Positions 1 to 8,441 of a stretch of 20,682 nt of DNA are shown in pieces. Each line of letters starts with the position of its first letter. The stretch's first letter is position 1. The notes under the pieces are model-generated. The model worked only from the letters and a program-made list of their open reading frames with translations. It was not told the DNA's origin and made no database searches. The position numbers and the translations under genes were made by a program. Source of the DNA: a virus; the IMG/VR virus record IMGVR_UViG_3300020204_004736, positions 1 to 20,682 of that record; one strand, given 5' to 3'.

Positions 1-1548
1 GCTGGCGCAACAAGGCTTAGCTCATTGGGTGGAACTCAAGAAAAAGTCCTCAAAAATATGGAACAAGTAAACGACAAAAGAATAGCCGCCCTATCTAGAG
101 CAACTGGAAAATCTGGAGCCGAACTGGAAGTACTTGCTCAAGAACTTGGTGTTAATTTGTATGACGCTACTGTCAAGTACTCTGACCTTGTTAAACAAAT
201 GGGTGGTGCGATGATTAAAACAGCAGACCAGCTGAATAATGCATTAATAGATTTGTTTATGAATACTGGAAATAAATATCAAACCAACATAAAAGCACGA
301 GAGGCGCAACAAACAATAGACAGAGCCTCGCAGGGTTATCGCGACAAAATGCTGGCAAAAGATGCAACAGAAGAAGAAAAACAAATAGCGACAGATGAAT
401 ATTTTGCTGATTACGCATCAAATATTTTAGCCCTCAATAAGGGCGATGCATTTGCGGCGTACACGGACACCAGAGACATGTTCAAGAGGGGAGACGCCTT
501 TGAAGAAGGAAATGTCTTTGAGGGCATGAAAGGAACAAAGGCTGAAACGGAAGGCTTGGCGATGGTTAGCCAAATGCGAAAAGATATGGAGGTTGGCATA
601 ATTGGTCAAATGACAGGTATGGCTGCCAATGCCGGACAGGAGTTTGACGCAGCGGCACTAGAGAAATATATAAGTGGATTGACCGATACTGAATTTGAAA
701 CACTTGCTGGAGCCACATTTTCAAAGAATAAGGCGACAGGGAAAACTCGACTAGAAAATCTTTACGGTGATGGCGGAGACACCGGAATGCAAAACTTGAT
801 GAGAGTTTTGAAAATGGACCCAACAAAACTTGGATATAAGACCGTAGAAGCAGGTGAAGCAGGAGAACGTGGGGCCCTTGATGAATTTACGGGTGATTTG
901 AAAGCATTAGCTGACAAACAAGTTCTTGATTACAAAATAATGAGTGATGCAGTTAATATGTACAAAACGACAACTGAACAATTTTTTAAAGGCGAAGCTG
1001 GAGGTCCAGACTGGTGGCAAACTGGTTTGATTTGGGATTCAGCAAAAGGACAGCTAAGACCACCAGATACATATTCACCACGTGGCGGCCAAATAGGCGA
1101 CACAACAACATCCAAACTCTCTCAAACAATGGCTCGCCATCAAGCAATGGATGGTCAGCTTACCGGTAAAAGGACTGTAACTTCATCATGGAGAAACTTC
1201 AATCTTGGTTCTTCCAACTCAGACCACGTAACCGGAAGGGCATACGACCTTGTTGGTCAAAATCTTGGCAAGTACGCAACAATGATTCATGCAAATGGTG
1301 GCTTTGCGGAATTCCACGGGAACATGGCAGAAAGACACCTCCATGTTGTACCAGGACCAGTGCCTGGCGTTGGGGACACACCAGTTCCGGCAAATAATAC
1401 AGCCGTTGTATCTGCGAAAAACTCTTCTGCTGGCGTAATGGGAAACTACACAATTAATATAAACGGCGCAAATGCTTCACCAGAAGCAATTGCAAATATG
1501 GTTGTCGCAAGACTTGACGACCGCGAACGCAAATATAGAGAGAGATAA
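1..1548 (+). CDS. Tail tape-measure protein, C-terminal part, with M15-type peptidase domain (partial at left edge)
   Basis: The reading frame is open from the first base of the window, so the N-terminus is missing and the first in-frame start-like codon (TTG at 25) is probably internal. The visible 500+ residues begin with a helical, Gln/Lys/Ala-rich stretch as in tape-measure proteins, which set tail length and are ejected at infection. Near the C-terminus is the signature of M15 / D-Ala-D-Ala carboxypeptidase-like peptidases: SDHVTGRAYD (SxHxxGxAxD; H and D are zinc ligands, bases 1219-1248) and HLH at 1336-1344 (distal zinc ligand). The last residues (NYTININGANASPEAIA) resemble the usual tape-measure C-terminal tail. 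Position immediately upstream of baseplate genes fits. Inferred role: tail-length ruler whose C-terminal domain cuts peptidoglycan peptides during DNA entry. The fold is clear from motifs; activity is inferred. Confidence 0.8.
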   Translation, partial: AGATRLSSLGGTQEKVLKNMEQVNDKRIAALSRATGKSGAELEVLAQELGVNLYDATVKYSDLVKQMGGAMIKTADQLNNALIDLFMNTGNKYQTNIKAREAQQTIDRASQGYRDKMLAKDATEEEKQIATDEYFADYASNILALNKGDAFAAYTDTRDMFKRGDAFEEGNVFEGMKGTKAETEGLAMVSQMRKDMEVGIIGQMTGMAANAGQEFDAAALEKYISGLTDTEFETLAGATFSKNKATGKTRLENLYGDGGDTGMQNLMRVLKMDPTKLGYKTVEAGEAGERGALDEFTGDLKALADKQVLDYKIMSDAVNMYKTTTEQFFKGEAGGPDWWQTGLIWDSAKGQLRPPDTYSPRGGQIGDTTTSKLSQTMARHQAMDGQLTGKRTVTSSWRNFNLGSSNSDHVTGRAYDLVGQNLGKYATMIHANGGFAEFHGNMAERHLHVVPGPVPGVGDTPVPANNTAVVSAKNSSAGVMGNYTININGANASPEAIANMVVARLDDRERKYRER

Positions 1549-1550
1549 CA

Positions 1551-3128
1551 ATGGCATACGGCGACATTTCTCTTTTTACTGTTGACTATACAAAAAAAGA
1601 TAATTCAAGTTTGTATAAAAACTATCCAATAAAGAAAAAATACAAACAAACTATTGTCACAAATACGCCAGAGTTTCCAAATTCTTACACTCTTTACGAT
1701 GACCAAAAATACTGGTTTCCGCTTAGCGACGTATCGGTATCTGATGAAAATTATCTTCCATATTCAACTGGTGATGAATATACGTTTGACAAAGACGAAT
1801 ACATACGAAAAATTAGAGCTGCTGCTCCCAAACCCAATAAACAGATTTCTGCTCGCATAGCCGAGGGAACAAGAGTCATTTTTGCAAACGACATATATCA
1901 ATCTATTGCAGCACAATTCAAATGGAAAGATACTGGATTTTCCGAAGATAAAAATCCATATGACACCGAGTCAATACCTCTATGGAGAAGGATGAGTGAC
2001 ACAAGCATAATCCCATCATATTTTTGGTACCACCCACTATTGAGAAGGTTTTTTCCGATTGCCGACAAACCAATACTTAAAGACCTTCCATTGGTTGGTG
2101 ATTTTCAGGTTTCGAAATGGGATTCATTTATAGGTGACGCAACAGAAATTAATCTTCAAAATTTTACAATACGACAAATACAGGAGCTTGTTTCTACTGG
2201 GGTTCCATTTGCTGGTGCAACTCAAATTATAGAAAATTTAGACATGGCCACACTCAGGGGGCTTTCTGGGGAAAGTGTTCCTGGTTCGTGGTCACTAGAT
2301 GGAAGATTTTTGAGTTTGTCACCGGATGGCACGGAAGAGTATAAGTCCGATGATGGGTTTGAAAAGAATAAAGCATCAACAGTTAGGGTCACAAGAAGAG
2401 TACCAACGGGCATGATTGGTGGCGCTGGCACAACCGGAGAGTTTGGTAATTTTTCTGTTGATAAGCCACAAATGATTCAGTACTACAAAGACGCGAGTGG
2501 CTCAACTTTGTCCGCACCTGACAGATTTGTATTTGATTACAGGCCAAATAACGTAACATATTCAAACATTGGTGCAGAATGGACAGAAATAGACAGAGTC
2601 AATAACACCCCATATGTAGATTTTAAAAACTTTAGACTAATGAAAATACAATTTGAGTTTGTTGTTGGTGATGCGGGAAATCTATACACGTCAGTAGATG
2701 CAAAACTGAAGCAGCTCAGAAAAATGTCAATGCGCCCACAACCTGTAACTTTTCTTGGATTTGACGCAATGTTTCAAGAACAAATTATTGTTCCGAATCT
2801 AACTGGTGGAAGTGGAATTGTTTTTGCAATAGTTGATTTATCAATAACATCAGCTCAGCGTTCTCGTTCCGGAGATGGTTCATTACCACCCTCAAGAGCA
2901 GATGTGCCGTCGGGCAGCATAAATAGAGCGACTGTAAATATGACAATTCAAGAATTGCCACTTGAGGGTCCAAATCTCATTGTAATGCCAAGACCACCAA
3001 AAGATATACCACAGGTTCCACCGCCACCAACAGAAGATGACCCATGTATAGCTAGATTTTCAACAACGACAAAAATGGGCCCAACCGCTGCACCCAAAAA
3101 TGACTGCCCTCCACCGCCTCAGGATTAA
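1551..3128 (+). CDS. Tail-tube initiator / LysM-like baseplate protein (525 aa)
   Basis: The start ATG lies two bases after the tape-measure stop. Around residues 324-440 it has the pattern of the contractile-injection-system tube/initiator family: FVFDYRPNNVTYS, then GAEWTEIDRV, a conserved beta-strand pair and a helix with KLKQLRKMSMRPQPVTFLGF. Proteins of this type (P2 gpX/T4 gp53/Afp7 group) sit between tail tube and hub, often with a LysM domain; no clear LysM is visible here. The first 300 residues are Tyr/Asp/Lys-rich and unrecognised. The last 45 residues form a low-complexity Pro-rich tail with two cysteines (runs such as VPPPPTEDDPC and CPPPPQD), unusual for an internal baseplate protein. 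Position between tape measure and hub supports the call; the exact family is inferred. Confidence 0.6.
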   Translation: MAYGDISLFTVDYTKKDNSSLYKNYPIKKKYKQTIVTNTPEFPNSYTLYDDQKYWFPLSDVSVSDENYLPYSTGDEYTFDKDEYIRKIRAAAPKPNKQISARIAEGTRVIFANDIYQSIAAQFKWKDTGFSEDKNPYDTESIPLWRRMSDTSIIPSYFWYHPLLRRFFPIADKPILKDLPLVGDFQVSKWDSFIGDATEINLQNFTIRQIQELVSTGVPFAGATQIIENLDMATLRGLSGESVPGSWSLDGRFLSLSPDGTEEYKSDDGFEKNKASTVRVTRRVPTGMIGGAGTTGEFGNFSVDKPQMIQYYKDASGSTLSAPDRFVFDYRPNNVTYSNIGAEWTEIDRVNNTPYVDFKNFRLMKIQFEFVVGDAGNLYTSVDAKLKQLRKMSMRPQPVTFLGFDAMFQEQIIVPNLTGGSGIVFAIVDLSITSAQRSRSGDGSLPPSRADVPSGSINRATVNMTIQELPLEGPNLIVMPRPPKDIPQVPPPPTEDDPCIARFSTTTKMGPTAAPKNDCPPPPQD

Positions 3129-3136
3129 ATTAATTT

Positions 3137-4966
3137 ATGCCTAGCCCAGATACCTTAGAAGCCATAGCAGCGCTAAAAGCAAAACTTGCGGCACAATCTA
3201 AAAATAAAACAGAAAAATCACTAGACGCAACAGCGGCACCAGTTGTTTCATTTCCAGAATGGTCACTGGCAAGACAGAATCGCGGACCTTTTGAAAGAAA
3301 AATACTTATAGCAGATTTGCCGAATCTGGGTTCAGGCGCTTTTACGGACGTATCTGGTCTATTGACACAAGCAAGTGTGAACTACACAATGGACATGGCA
3401 TCTGAACTGTCATTTGAAGTTATCGACCCTGATTTGCAAATGGCAGAAAATAATTATTTTTCACTTACCAGAGATGTAATTTATGAGACACAAACACTTG
3501 GCCGATTGCAACCGTTTGAGCCAAACATAGTATTTGTAAGACAATTATTCGAGATAGCAAACGTAAGTGTTTCTCAAGGTCCTGGCGGTAGTCCTGCGTT
3601 TTCAATTAAATGTTATACAAAAGCAGTACAACAAATGAAACGAGATAGAAAAATTGCATCATCCATAAAAGGAACCGGTACTGCTTTTGTGCGAAACGCA
3701 GCAAAAAAATTTGGATTAGAATTTTATGGACAACAAACCGGAAAATCACAGCAAATAAAATCTTCCGGAAGCAAACAAGCAGACTCATTGTGGGACATAA
3801 TGAAACGTCTTGCTGGAGATGCAAAATTTATATTGTTCGAAGTTGATGGAATTTTGGTTTTTGGTTCAGAAGAATGGCTATTGGATAAATGGGGCAGCAA
3901 CTCACTTACCGTACCGAAATTTAAAAAAGACCCCAAAAATCCCAAGAAGCGAATACAGGATGGAACAAAACAAAAAAAATTTATTTCTTTACAATTTCCA
4001 AATAAGGGAGTCAACTACATAGGCAGGGCTGGAATATTTACTTTGACGGGGTATCCATCTATAACAAAATCAGATAATGACCCAAGAGAGGCTGATGGAA
4101 GTTGCACAGTAGAAAGAATAAGTGGAACACAAATACGACCAGGAATGACAGCATACGTTGGAAATATTCCAAACATGTCGGGATATTATTTGATTGACAG
4201 TGTTTCATATAATGAAATGTCACCAGACCCAGTAAGTGTCAGTTTTAGAACTCCAAATAGAGATGAAGAAAAATACAAAAAGAAAGAACTTCCAGTAGGA
4301 ATAAAATATCTGCAGACTTATGCTGATGGTTCTATATCTGTTCGGGTAGTAAAACAAAATAATAAAAATGATGCAGGACAATCTGCTGCCGGAATCAGGC
4401 AAGATGCACGCATAATTCTGTATCCACAGGCAGCCGGCCAGTTGGACAGATACCCAAGAATGGAATATGCGAATTTAACAATTGAATATCCAGCGTTTAT
4501 TAATTTAATAACAAACGGGAAACCAACGGAAAAAAGCACGGGAGACAGAAATAGTCTTATTTATTCTGGAAATCTAGACTTGTACACTCGTCCAGTTTTG
4601 CCAGATGGCAACAATGAACCCAAAACAATTTTTTCATTAACAATTACAGAACAATACGGAAGTGAATATCGAGCGATTCTTTTGCCACTTATCTACACGG
4701 AAAATGGACTTGCGGTAACAAAAGAAAATTACGTTTCGCAAGTAGAAAGCAAGTTTTGGAACGCTGGTGGATACGAAGGGTCAGGAAAACATCTTGGAGT
4801 TCTTCGAGGCAAAACAGAAAAAGATGCAATTTTAAACGCAAGAGATTATGGAAAACTCATATCTTTACAACAACGATTGATTCTAAAACATCGATTTCCA
4901 CAATATGAAAGTGCACTCAGTTCTATTCCGAACACTGCAGGTGGCTCGGATTCCTCATGGGTTTAG
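3137..4966 (+). CDS. Baseplate hub protein, gp27 / gpD / XkdQ-like (609 aa)
   Basis: The start ATG is eight bases after the preceding stop, without a strong Shine-Dalgarno. Residues about 50-120 form the typical first hub domain: a strand-rich segment with DVSGLLTQASVNYTMDMASELSFEVID, where user-defined fields of a vector-like beta barrel occur in XkdQ/gpD proteins. Residues about 178-250 contain GTGTAFVRNAAKKFGLEF and SLWDIMKRLAGDAKFILFEVDGILVFG, the helical domain typical of the family. A second barrel follows (TVERISGTQIRPGMTAYVGN, then YLIDSVSYNEMSPDPVSVSF, about residues 320-375). The C-terminal 230 residues (about 380-609) are an extension not recognised by eye and may be a lysozyme-unrelated, beta-rich domain. 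In phage particles the hub is a trimer that connects the tube to the spike. The next gene is a small OB-fold-like protein, the normal partner. Confidence 0.7.
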   Translation: MPSPDTLEAIAALKAKLAAQSKNKTEKSLDATAAPVVSFPEWSLARQNRGPFERKILIADLPNLGSGAFTDVSGLLTQASVNYTMDMASELSFEVIDPDLQMAENNYFSLTRDVIYETQTLGRLQPFEPNIVFVRQLFEIANVSVSQGPGGSPAFSIKCYTKAVQQMKRDRKIASSIKGTGTAFVRNAAKKFGLEFYGQQTGKSQQIKSSGSKQADSLWDIMKRLAGDAKFILFEVDGILVFGSEEWLLDKWGSNSLTVPKFKKDPKNPKKRIQDGTKQKKFISLQFPNKGVNYIGRAGIFTLTGYPSITKSDNDPREADGSCTVERISGTQIRPGMTAYVGNIPNMSGYYLIDSVSYNEMSPDPVSVSFRTPNRDEEKYKKKELPVGIKYLQTYADGSISVRVVKQNNKNDAGQSAAGIRQDARIILYPQAAGQLDRYPRMEYANLTIEYPAFINLITNGKPTEKSTGDRNSLIYSGNLDLYTRPVLPDGNNEPKTIFSLTITEQYGSEYRAILLPLIYTENGLAVTKENYVSQVESKFWNAGGYEGSGKHLGVLRGKTEKDAILNARDYGKLISLQQRLILKHRFPQYESALSSIPNTAGGSDSSWV

Positions 4967-4998
4967 TAAAATTGTCAATACAAACGGAGCGTAAATAA

Positions 4999-5406
4999 AT
5001 GTCAAAGAAAAGAATGCAACCAGATGTAATTGCAACAGACAAAGCATCTTCACATCCATTACAGCCCGGAAGATTCTATTCTTGTTCTGTTTTGAGCGTT
5101 GACAAATCTGGAAGAATAATGGTCAGCATTGGCGATTTGGGAATTACAAGTTTTGGTCCAATATTGCCGATTGGAACCACGAAAAGAAACAAGCTGTCCA
5201 AAAAGGACTCCATTACTCTTACTTTTACTGATGAATTCTTTAATAAAGCAGTTGTTTTGGGGGCAGAAAATATTAAAAAAGACATATTTACAGGAGCAGA
5301 AAAATTTAATGCACTTGTTGACCAAATGCAGGCTCAAATAAACGCATTGAGAGCTCAAGTGCAACTTGGAAATATAAATCTACAAACATATAAACAAACG
5401 GACTAA
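4999..5406 (+). CDS. Small OB-fold-like baseplate spike-region protein (135 aa)
   Basis: A GGAG at 4986-4989 precedes the ATG by nine bases. Residues about 20-90 look like a five-strand OB barrel of the type found at the base of phage spikes: GRFYSCSVLSVDKSGRIMVSIGDLG, then ILPIGT and SITLTFTDEF-KAVVLGA. The C-terminal 40 residues are a heptad-like coiled coil (NALVDQMQAQINALRAQVQL), consistent with trimerisation. There is no long beta-helical needle and no lysozyme domain, so it is shorter than gpV or gp5 and more like the compact spike/adaptor proteins of Gram-positive or environmental myophages. The order hub - this gene - gp25-like gene supports a central-spike or hub-plug role. The function is inferred from fold appearance and position. 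Confidence 0.55.
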   Translation: MSKKRMQPDVIATDKASSHPLQPGRFYSCSVLSVDKSGRIMVSIGDLGITSFGPILPIGTTKRNKLSKKDSITLTFTDEFFNKAVVLGAENIKKDIFTGAEKFNALVDQMQAQINALRAQVQLGNINLQTYKQTD

Positions 5407-5410
5407 AGCC

Positions 5411-5710
5411 ATGGACATGATTCAGTTTCCCCTAGCGTTTGACTCAACTGGGCTAAAAAAATTAAAAGAGGGAGAATTTGATTATTATTCACAGCTTTTG
5501 TCAATATCCATATTGACTGAACCACTGACGCACCCGATGACTCCGCAATTTGGCGCCTATGACCCAACACTAAGAACCGTAGACAAAGGTTTGTTTATTT
5601 TGAATGCGGCAAGATACGTTCCAGAGGTAAGAGTAACCGAGGTTGTTACACAACAAGATAATAATTCAATGATTAATGTTAAATTTTCTTTTGAAATAGA
5701 AGAGAGATAG
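5411..5710 (+). CDS. gp25/gpW-like baseplate wedge protein (99 aa)
   Basis: This starts four bases after the preceding stop. Length and layout match the gp25 family, the lysozyme-like but non-enzymatic wedge component that primes sheath assembly: SQLLSISILTEPLTHPMTPQFGA matches the family pattern of 'L-TepGeR-m-PeFG', followed by a helix and the terminal strand hairpin (ARYVPEVRVTEV, then SMINVKFSFEIE). The canonical EPR-type core motif is altered here to TEPLTHPMTPQFG, with His-Pro in place of Gly-Glu-Arg. The immediate downstream neighbour is the gpJ-like wedge protein, which is the invariant gene order of contractile tails. The call rests on family pattern plus synteny. Confidence 0.75.
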   Translation: MDMIQFPLAFDSTGLKKLKEGEFDYYSQLLSISILTEPLTHPMTPQFGAYDPTLRTVDKGLFILNAARYVPEVRVTEVVTQQDNNSMINVKFSFEIEER

Positions 5711-5712
5711 TC

Positions 5713-7179
5713 ATGCCTGCAGATTTTTCGGAATATGTAAATTTAAAAATATTTGATAAAGAGCCTGGTGATATTTATCGCGACGCTCTTGAGGTGGCAA
5801 GGCTTGCTTTGCCTGAATTCAATCTTCGAACAGGAACACCAGAAGACGCAATATTTCAAGCAATATCGTATATATCTTCTTTAAATATTGCCGCAATAAA
5901 CAGAATACCAGACAGGCTCATGGCCGGAATTGTTACACTGCTTGGATACTCTAGACAAGAAGCAGTTTTTGCCACTGTCGACGCAACGGTTACCCTAAAC
6001 ACATACGACGGAGGAGCAATACCTGCCGGAACTGTATTTACTTATAAATCTTCATTTGAAGATGAAATCATTGAAATTGGATTCCAAACAGTGGAACAGT
6101 TAATAATTGATGAAGTTGACCTAGAAATATCGCAAGATTTTCCGTCAGCCTCGACAACACTTGTTTGTTTACAGGGCGGAGTTATTCCACCACTAGTTGA
6201 TGATTTTTTACTTGAAATAAATTCATCTGGGTTGCCTATTCAGTCGTGTGTTACAAATAGCCCAAATAATTTCTTAAATGGAATAAACGCAGATACAGAC
6301 GAAGAATATCTTTCAAAGTCAACCACATATCTTCGCTCTCTTACTTCTGCAATAACAACATCAAGTCAGGTTGATTCATATTTGTTGACAAATTATCCGG
6401 ACGTAATAAGCAGGGTGCGGACATATGATTTGACAAAAAATGGATTACAGGAAGCAAAAAATATAACAGTAAATAGAGAAATAGGAATAAACAAGGTTTT
6501 TTTAACAAATAATGTGGCAACTGTTCAAACAGTTGATAGTCATTTGTATGTTGTTGGCGATGTTGTTGAAATCGAAGTTTTAAATAACTCAGCAAGTACA
6601 ACATTCAATGGCACTCATGAAATAATAGCAACAGGAGATACAACGTTTTCATTCAATAGAACAGCATCTAATACTGCAAGCACTACAGTAACCGCTTCTG
6701 CGTACACTGGCATTGACGCGACTGGACATGTTGCAATTTTTGCTTACGGGCTAAATGATTTCTTGACTTCTACACAAAAATCGCAAATTCTAAATGATGT
6801 CAGGGGAAAGTCTGTTGCTGGTTTGACGTTAAAAATTCTTGACCCAACTCTTGTAAATTTTGGCATAACTGGAACAGTAATTATTGACGAAACATACAAT
6901 AACGAAGAAGTTCAATTTATTGTTGAGAGAACACTTATCAACTATTTGAATCCAACTACGTTTCCCTTTAATACGAATAGAATACGCAAAAATCAATTGA
7001 TTTCTTTGATTGCTTCAATTCCTGGTGTTGTATATGTGGAAGACCTTGTTCTTTCTAGGAGCGGAACGGGATGGCTACCCCAACATGGCGATGACATATT
7101 GTTCTTAAACAAGGGAACTCTTCCAATAATTGCCGCAGAAGATATTGATTTAACTTTTGAAATTTGGGATTTGGAATAA
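5713..7179 (+). CDS. Baseplate wedge protein, gpJ / gp6-like (488 aa), with inserted fibre-type domain
   Basis: The ATG lies two bases after the gp25-like stop. N-terminal residues 20-115 carry the Baseplate_J signature: FNLRTGTPEDAIFQA, a helix with INRIPDRLMAGIVTLLGYSR and then the AVFATVDATVTL strand with GAIPAGTVF. Residues about 195-240 (GINADTDEEYLSKSTTYLRSL and TNYPDVISRVRTYD) are the second conserved block. Residues about 258-333 interrupt the family: NKVFLTNNVATVQTV-HLYVVGDVVEIEVLNNSASTTFNGTHEI is a beta-domain type normally repeated in tail fibres of environmental phages. The C-terminal domain resumes with LNDVRGKSVAGLTLKILDP and ends with the LISLIASIPGVVYVEDL strand pair. In the particle this protein forms the ring that links sheath and baseplate. 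The assignment is strong; the role of the insertion is unknown. Confidence 0.85.
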   Translation: MPADFSEYVNLKIFDKEPGDIYRDALEVARLALPEFNLRTGTPEDAIFQAISYISSLNIAAINRIPDRLMAGIVTLLGYSRQEAVFATVDATVTLNTYDGGAIPAGTVFTYKSSFEDEIIEIGFQTVEQLIIDEVDLEISQDFPSASTTLVCLQGGVIPPLVDDFLLEINSSGLPIQSCVTNSPNNFLNGINADTDEEYLSKSTTYLRSLTSAITTSSQVDSYLLTNYPDVISRVRTYDLTKNGLQEAKNITVNREIGINKVFLTNNVATVQTVDSHLYVVGDVVEIEVLNNSASTTFNGTHEIIATGDTTFSFNRTASNTASTTVTASAYTGIDATGHVAIFAYGLNDFLTSTQKSQILNDVRGKSVAGLTLKILDPTLVNFGITGTVIIDETYNNEEVQFIVERTLINYLNPTTFPFNTNRIRKNQLISLIASIPGVVYVEDLVLSRSGTGWLPQHGDDILFLNKGTLPIIAAEDIDLTFEIWDLE

Positions 7180-7181
7180 AT

Positions 7182-8408
7182 ATGCCAAAGGTTTTTAATC
7201 TTTTACCAAACGCTGACGCATTTTTAAAAATTGACGAATTTGGTATTCAAGTTCTTTTGTCTGATTTGCAAACCGGGTGGGAAGCCGTTGACTTACAGAA
7301 TCAGGAAATTACAACAGAGGTTCAATCTGAAAATTTTTCTGTTTCATCTAGATATGTTCTTGTAATTTATCCAAACACTATACAACCGATAAAAATACGA
7401 CTCGTTAGCACTCCTTTATATTTGAGCGACAATGGACGATTGTTGTCTTTTAATGCAAAATTGAAATGTTCTTCCCAAATAATCACGTCAACCAAATTGT
7501 ATATTGATAACAATTCCTCTGTAGACCCATACACACAATCTCTCTCAAGTGGTAAATACAACGCTATTCACTCACATACATCAATTGTCGAAGACGACGA
7601 GGATAATCACACAGCAACAATTGAAATAAATGTTTCTGGACACGGACAAAATCCAATATTTTTTACATGTCCACACTTAATACATGATTTGGCGTTTGCT
7701 AATAATCCAATGATTGGGTTAATTCGCAGATATTTGCCTGACTTTTATTGGGAGTTTGATTCGCAGTCTTCAAATCCAACTTTTCCATTTTTTAAATTTA
7801 TTGATGCATTGACACATGCCATTGGAGATACAAGACTCGAATATGGCTCGCTGTATGGGTTTGAACTAGACCAACTGCAAAATCCGGATTGGATTCCGGA
7901 ATATTGGACAAATAGTGTAATGACCGATATAAATTACGTTCGAGATGACTATATTCCTTGGCTTTCGCTTTTCACTGGTGAACATATTATACAAAATGTT
8001 CAAAACAAAAACGGTGATTATTATTTTGAAAATGCTGCCAGCATAAGAGATTTTATGGAATTTCAATTACGAACAAGAAGTTTTGGAAGCAATTCTGGAA
8101 CAAGAGGCTCAATTATTAATTCAATAAAGCAAGTTTTAATAAAAACAAAAAATAATCAAACAGCAACACGTGTTGTCGCCCTTACGCAAAATTTTGGTGG
8201 TGACCCGTTTGCGATAAGGGTTAAAACCCTTGTCAACGAGACGGACGATGTTACTGGCGTCGGTGAAAGCAGTTACCTGGTTCTATCGGCAGCAGAAAAA
8301 GCAAGACCCATGGGCTACAAAATTACTCATTCAGCAGAAGCACAATTTGTATTTACTCTTGACGATGCAACACTTGGGGTCCTAAATACCGGATTCCCGT
8401 TGGGTTAA
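7182..8408 (+). CDS. gpI-like baseplate / tail protein (408 aa)
   Basis: I place the start at the ATG at 7182, two bases after the gpJ-like stop; an in-frame TTG at 7164 would overlap that gene and is less likely. The middle and C-terminal parts look like P2 gpI-type proteins: MIGLIRRYLPDFYWEFD (about residues 175-195), DWIPEYWTNSV, DYIPWLSLFTGE, a helical block ENAASIRDFMEFQLRTRSFGSNSGTRGSI, and a closing RPMGYKITHSA-FTL strand pair shared by many gpI-like proteins. The first 170 residues are beta-rich and add length beyond P2 gpI (176 aa), as in many actinobacterial and environmental phages. Position between gpJ and the fibre is where gpI is always found; gpI links the wedge to the receptor-binding fibres. 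Confidence 0.65.
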   Translation: MPKVFNLLPNADAFLKIDEFGIQVLLSDLQTGWEAVDLQNQEITTEVQSENFSVSSRYVLVIYPNTIQPIKIRLVSTPLYLSDNGRLLSFNAKLKCSSQIITSTKLYIDNNSSVDPYTQSLSSGKYNAIHSHTSIVEDDEDNHTATIEINVSGHGQNPIFFTCPHLIHDLAFANNPMIGLIRRYLPDFYWEFDSQSSNPTFPFFKFIDALTHAIGDTRLEYGSLYGFELDQLQNPDWIPEYWTNSVMTDINYVRDDYIPWLSLFTGEHIIQNVQNKNGDYYFENAASIRDFMEFQLRTRSFGSNSGTRGSIINSIKQVLIKTKNNQTATRVVALTQNFGGDPFAIRVKTLVNETDDVTGVGESSYLVLSAAEKARPMGYKITHSAEAQFVFTLDDATLGVLNTGFPLG

Positions 8409-8441
8409 TCGCATGAATAGTAAAATGCATAAGGAGAAACT

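Noticed and set aside
7164-7181. TTG start for the gpI-like protein
   Set aside because: It would overlap the gpJ-like gene and add six residues (first encoded by TTG); the ATG at 7182 fits the tight two-base gap seen at other junctions in this cassette.
8411-8431. GCAT ... ATGC short stem before the fibre gene
   Set aside because: Four base pairs only and no U-run; not a credible terminator.
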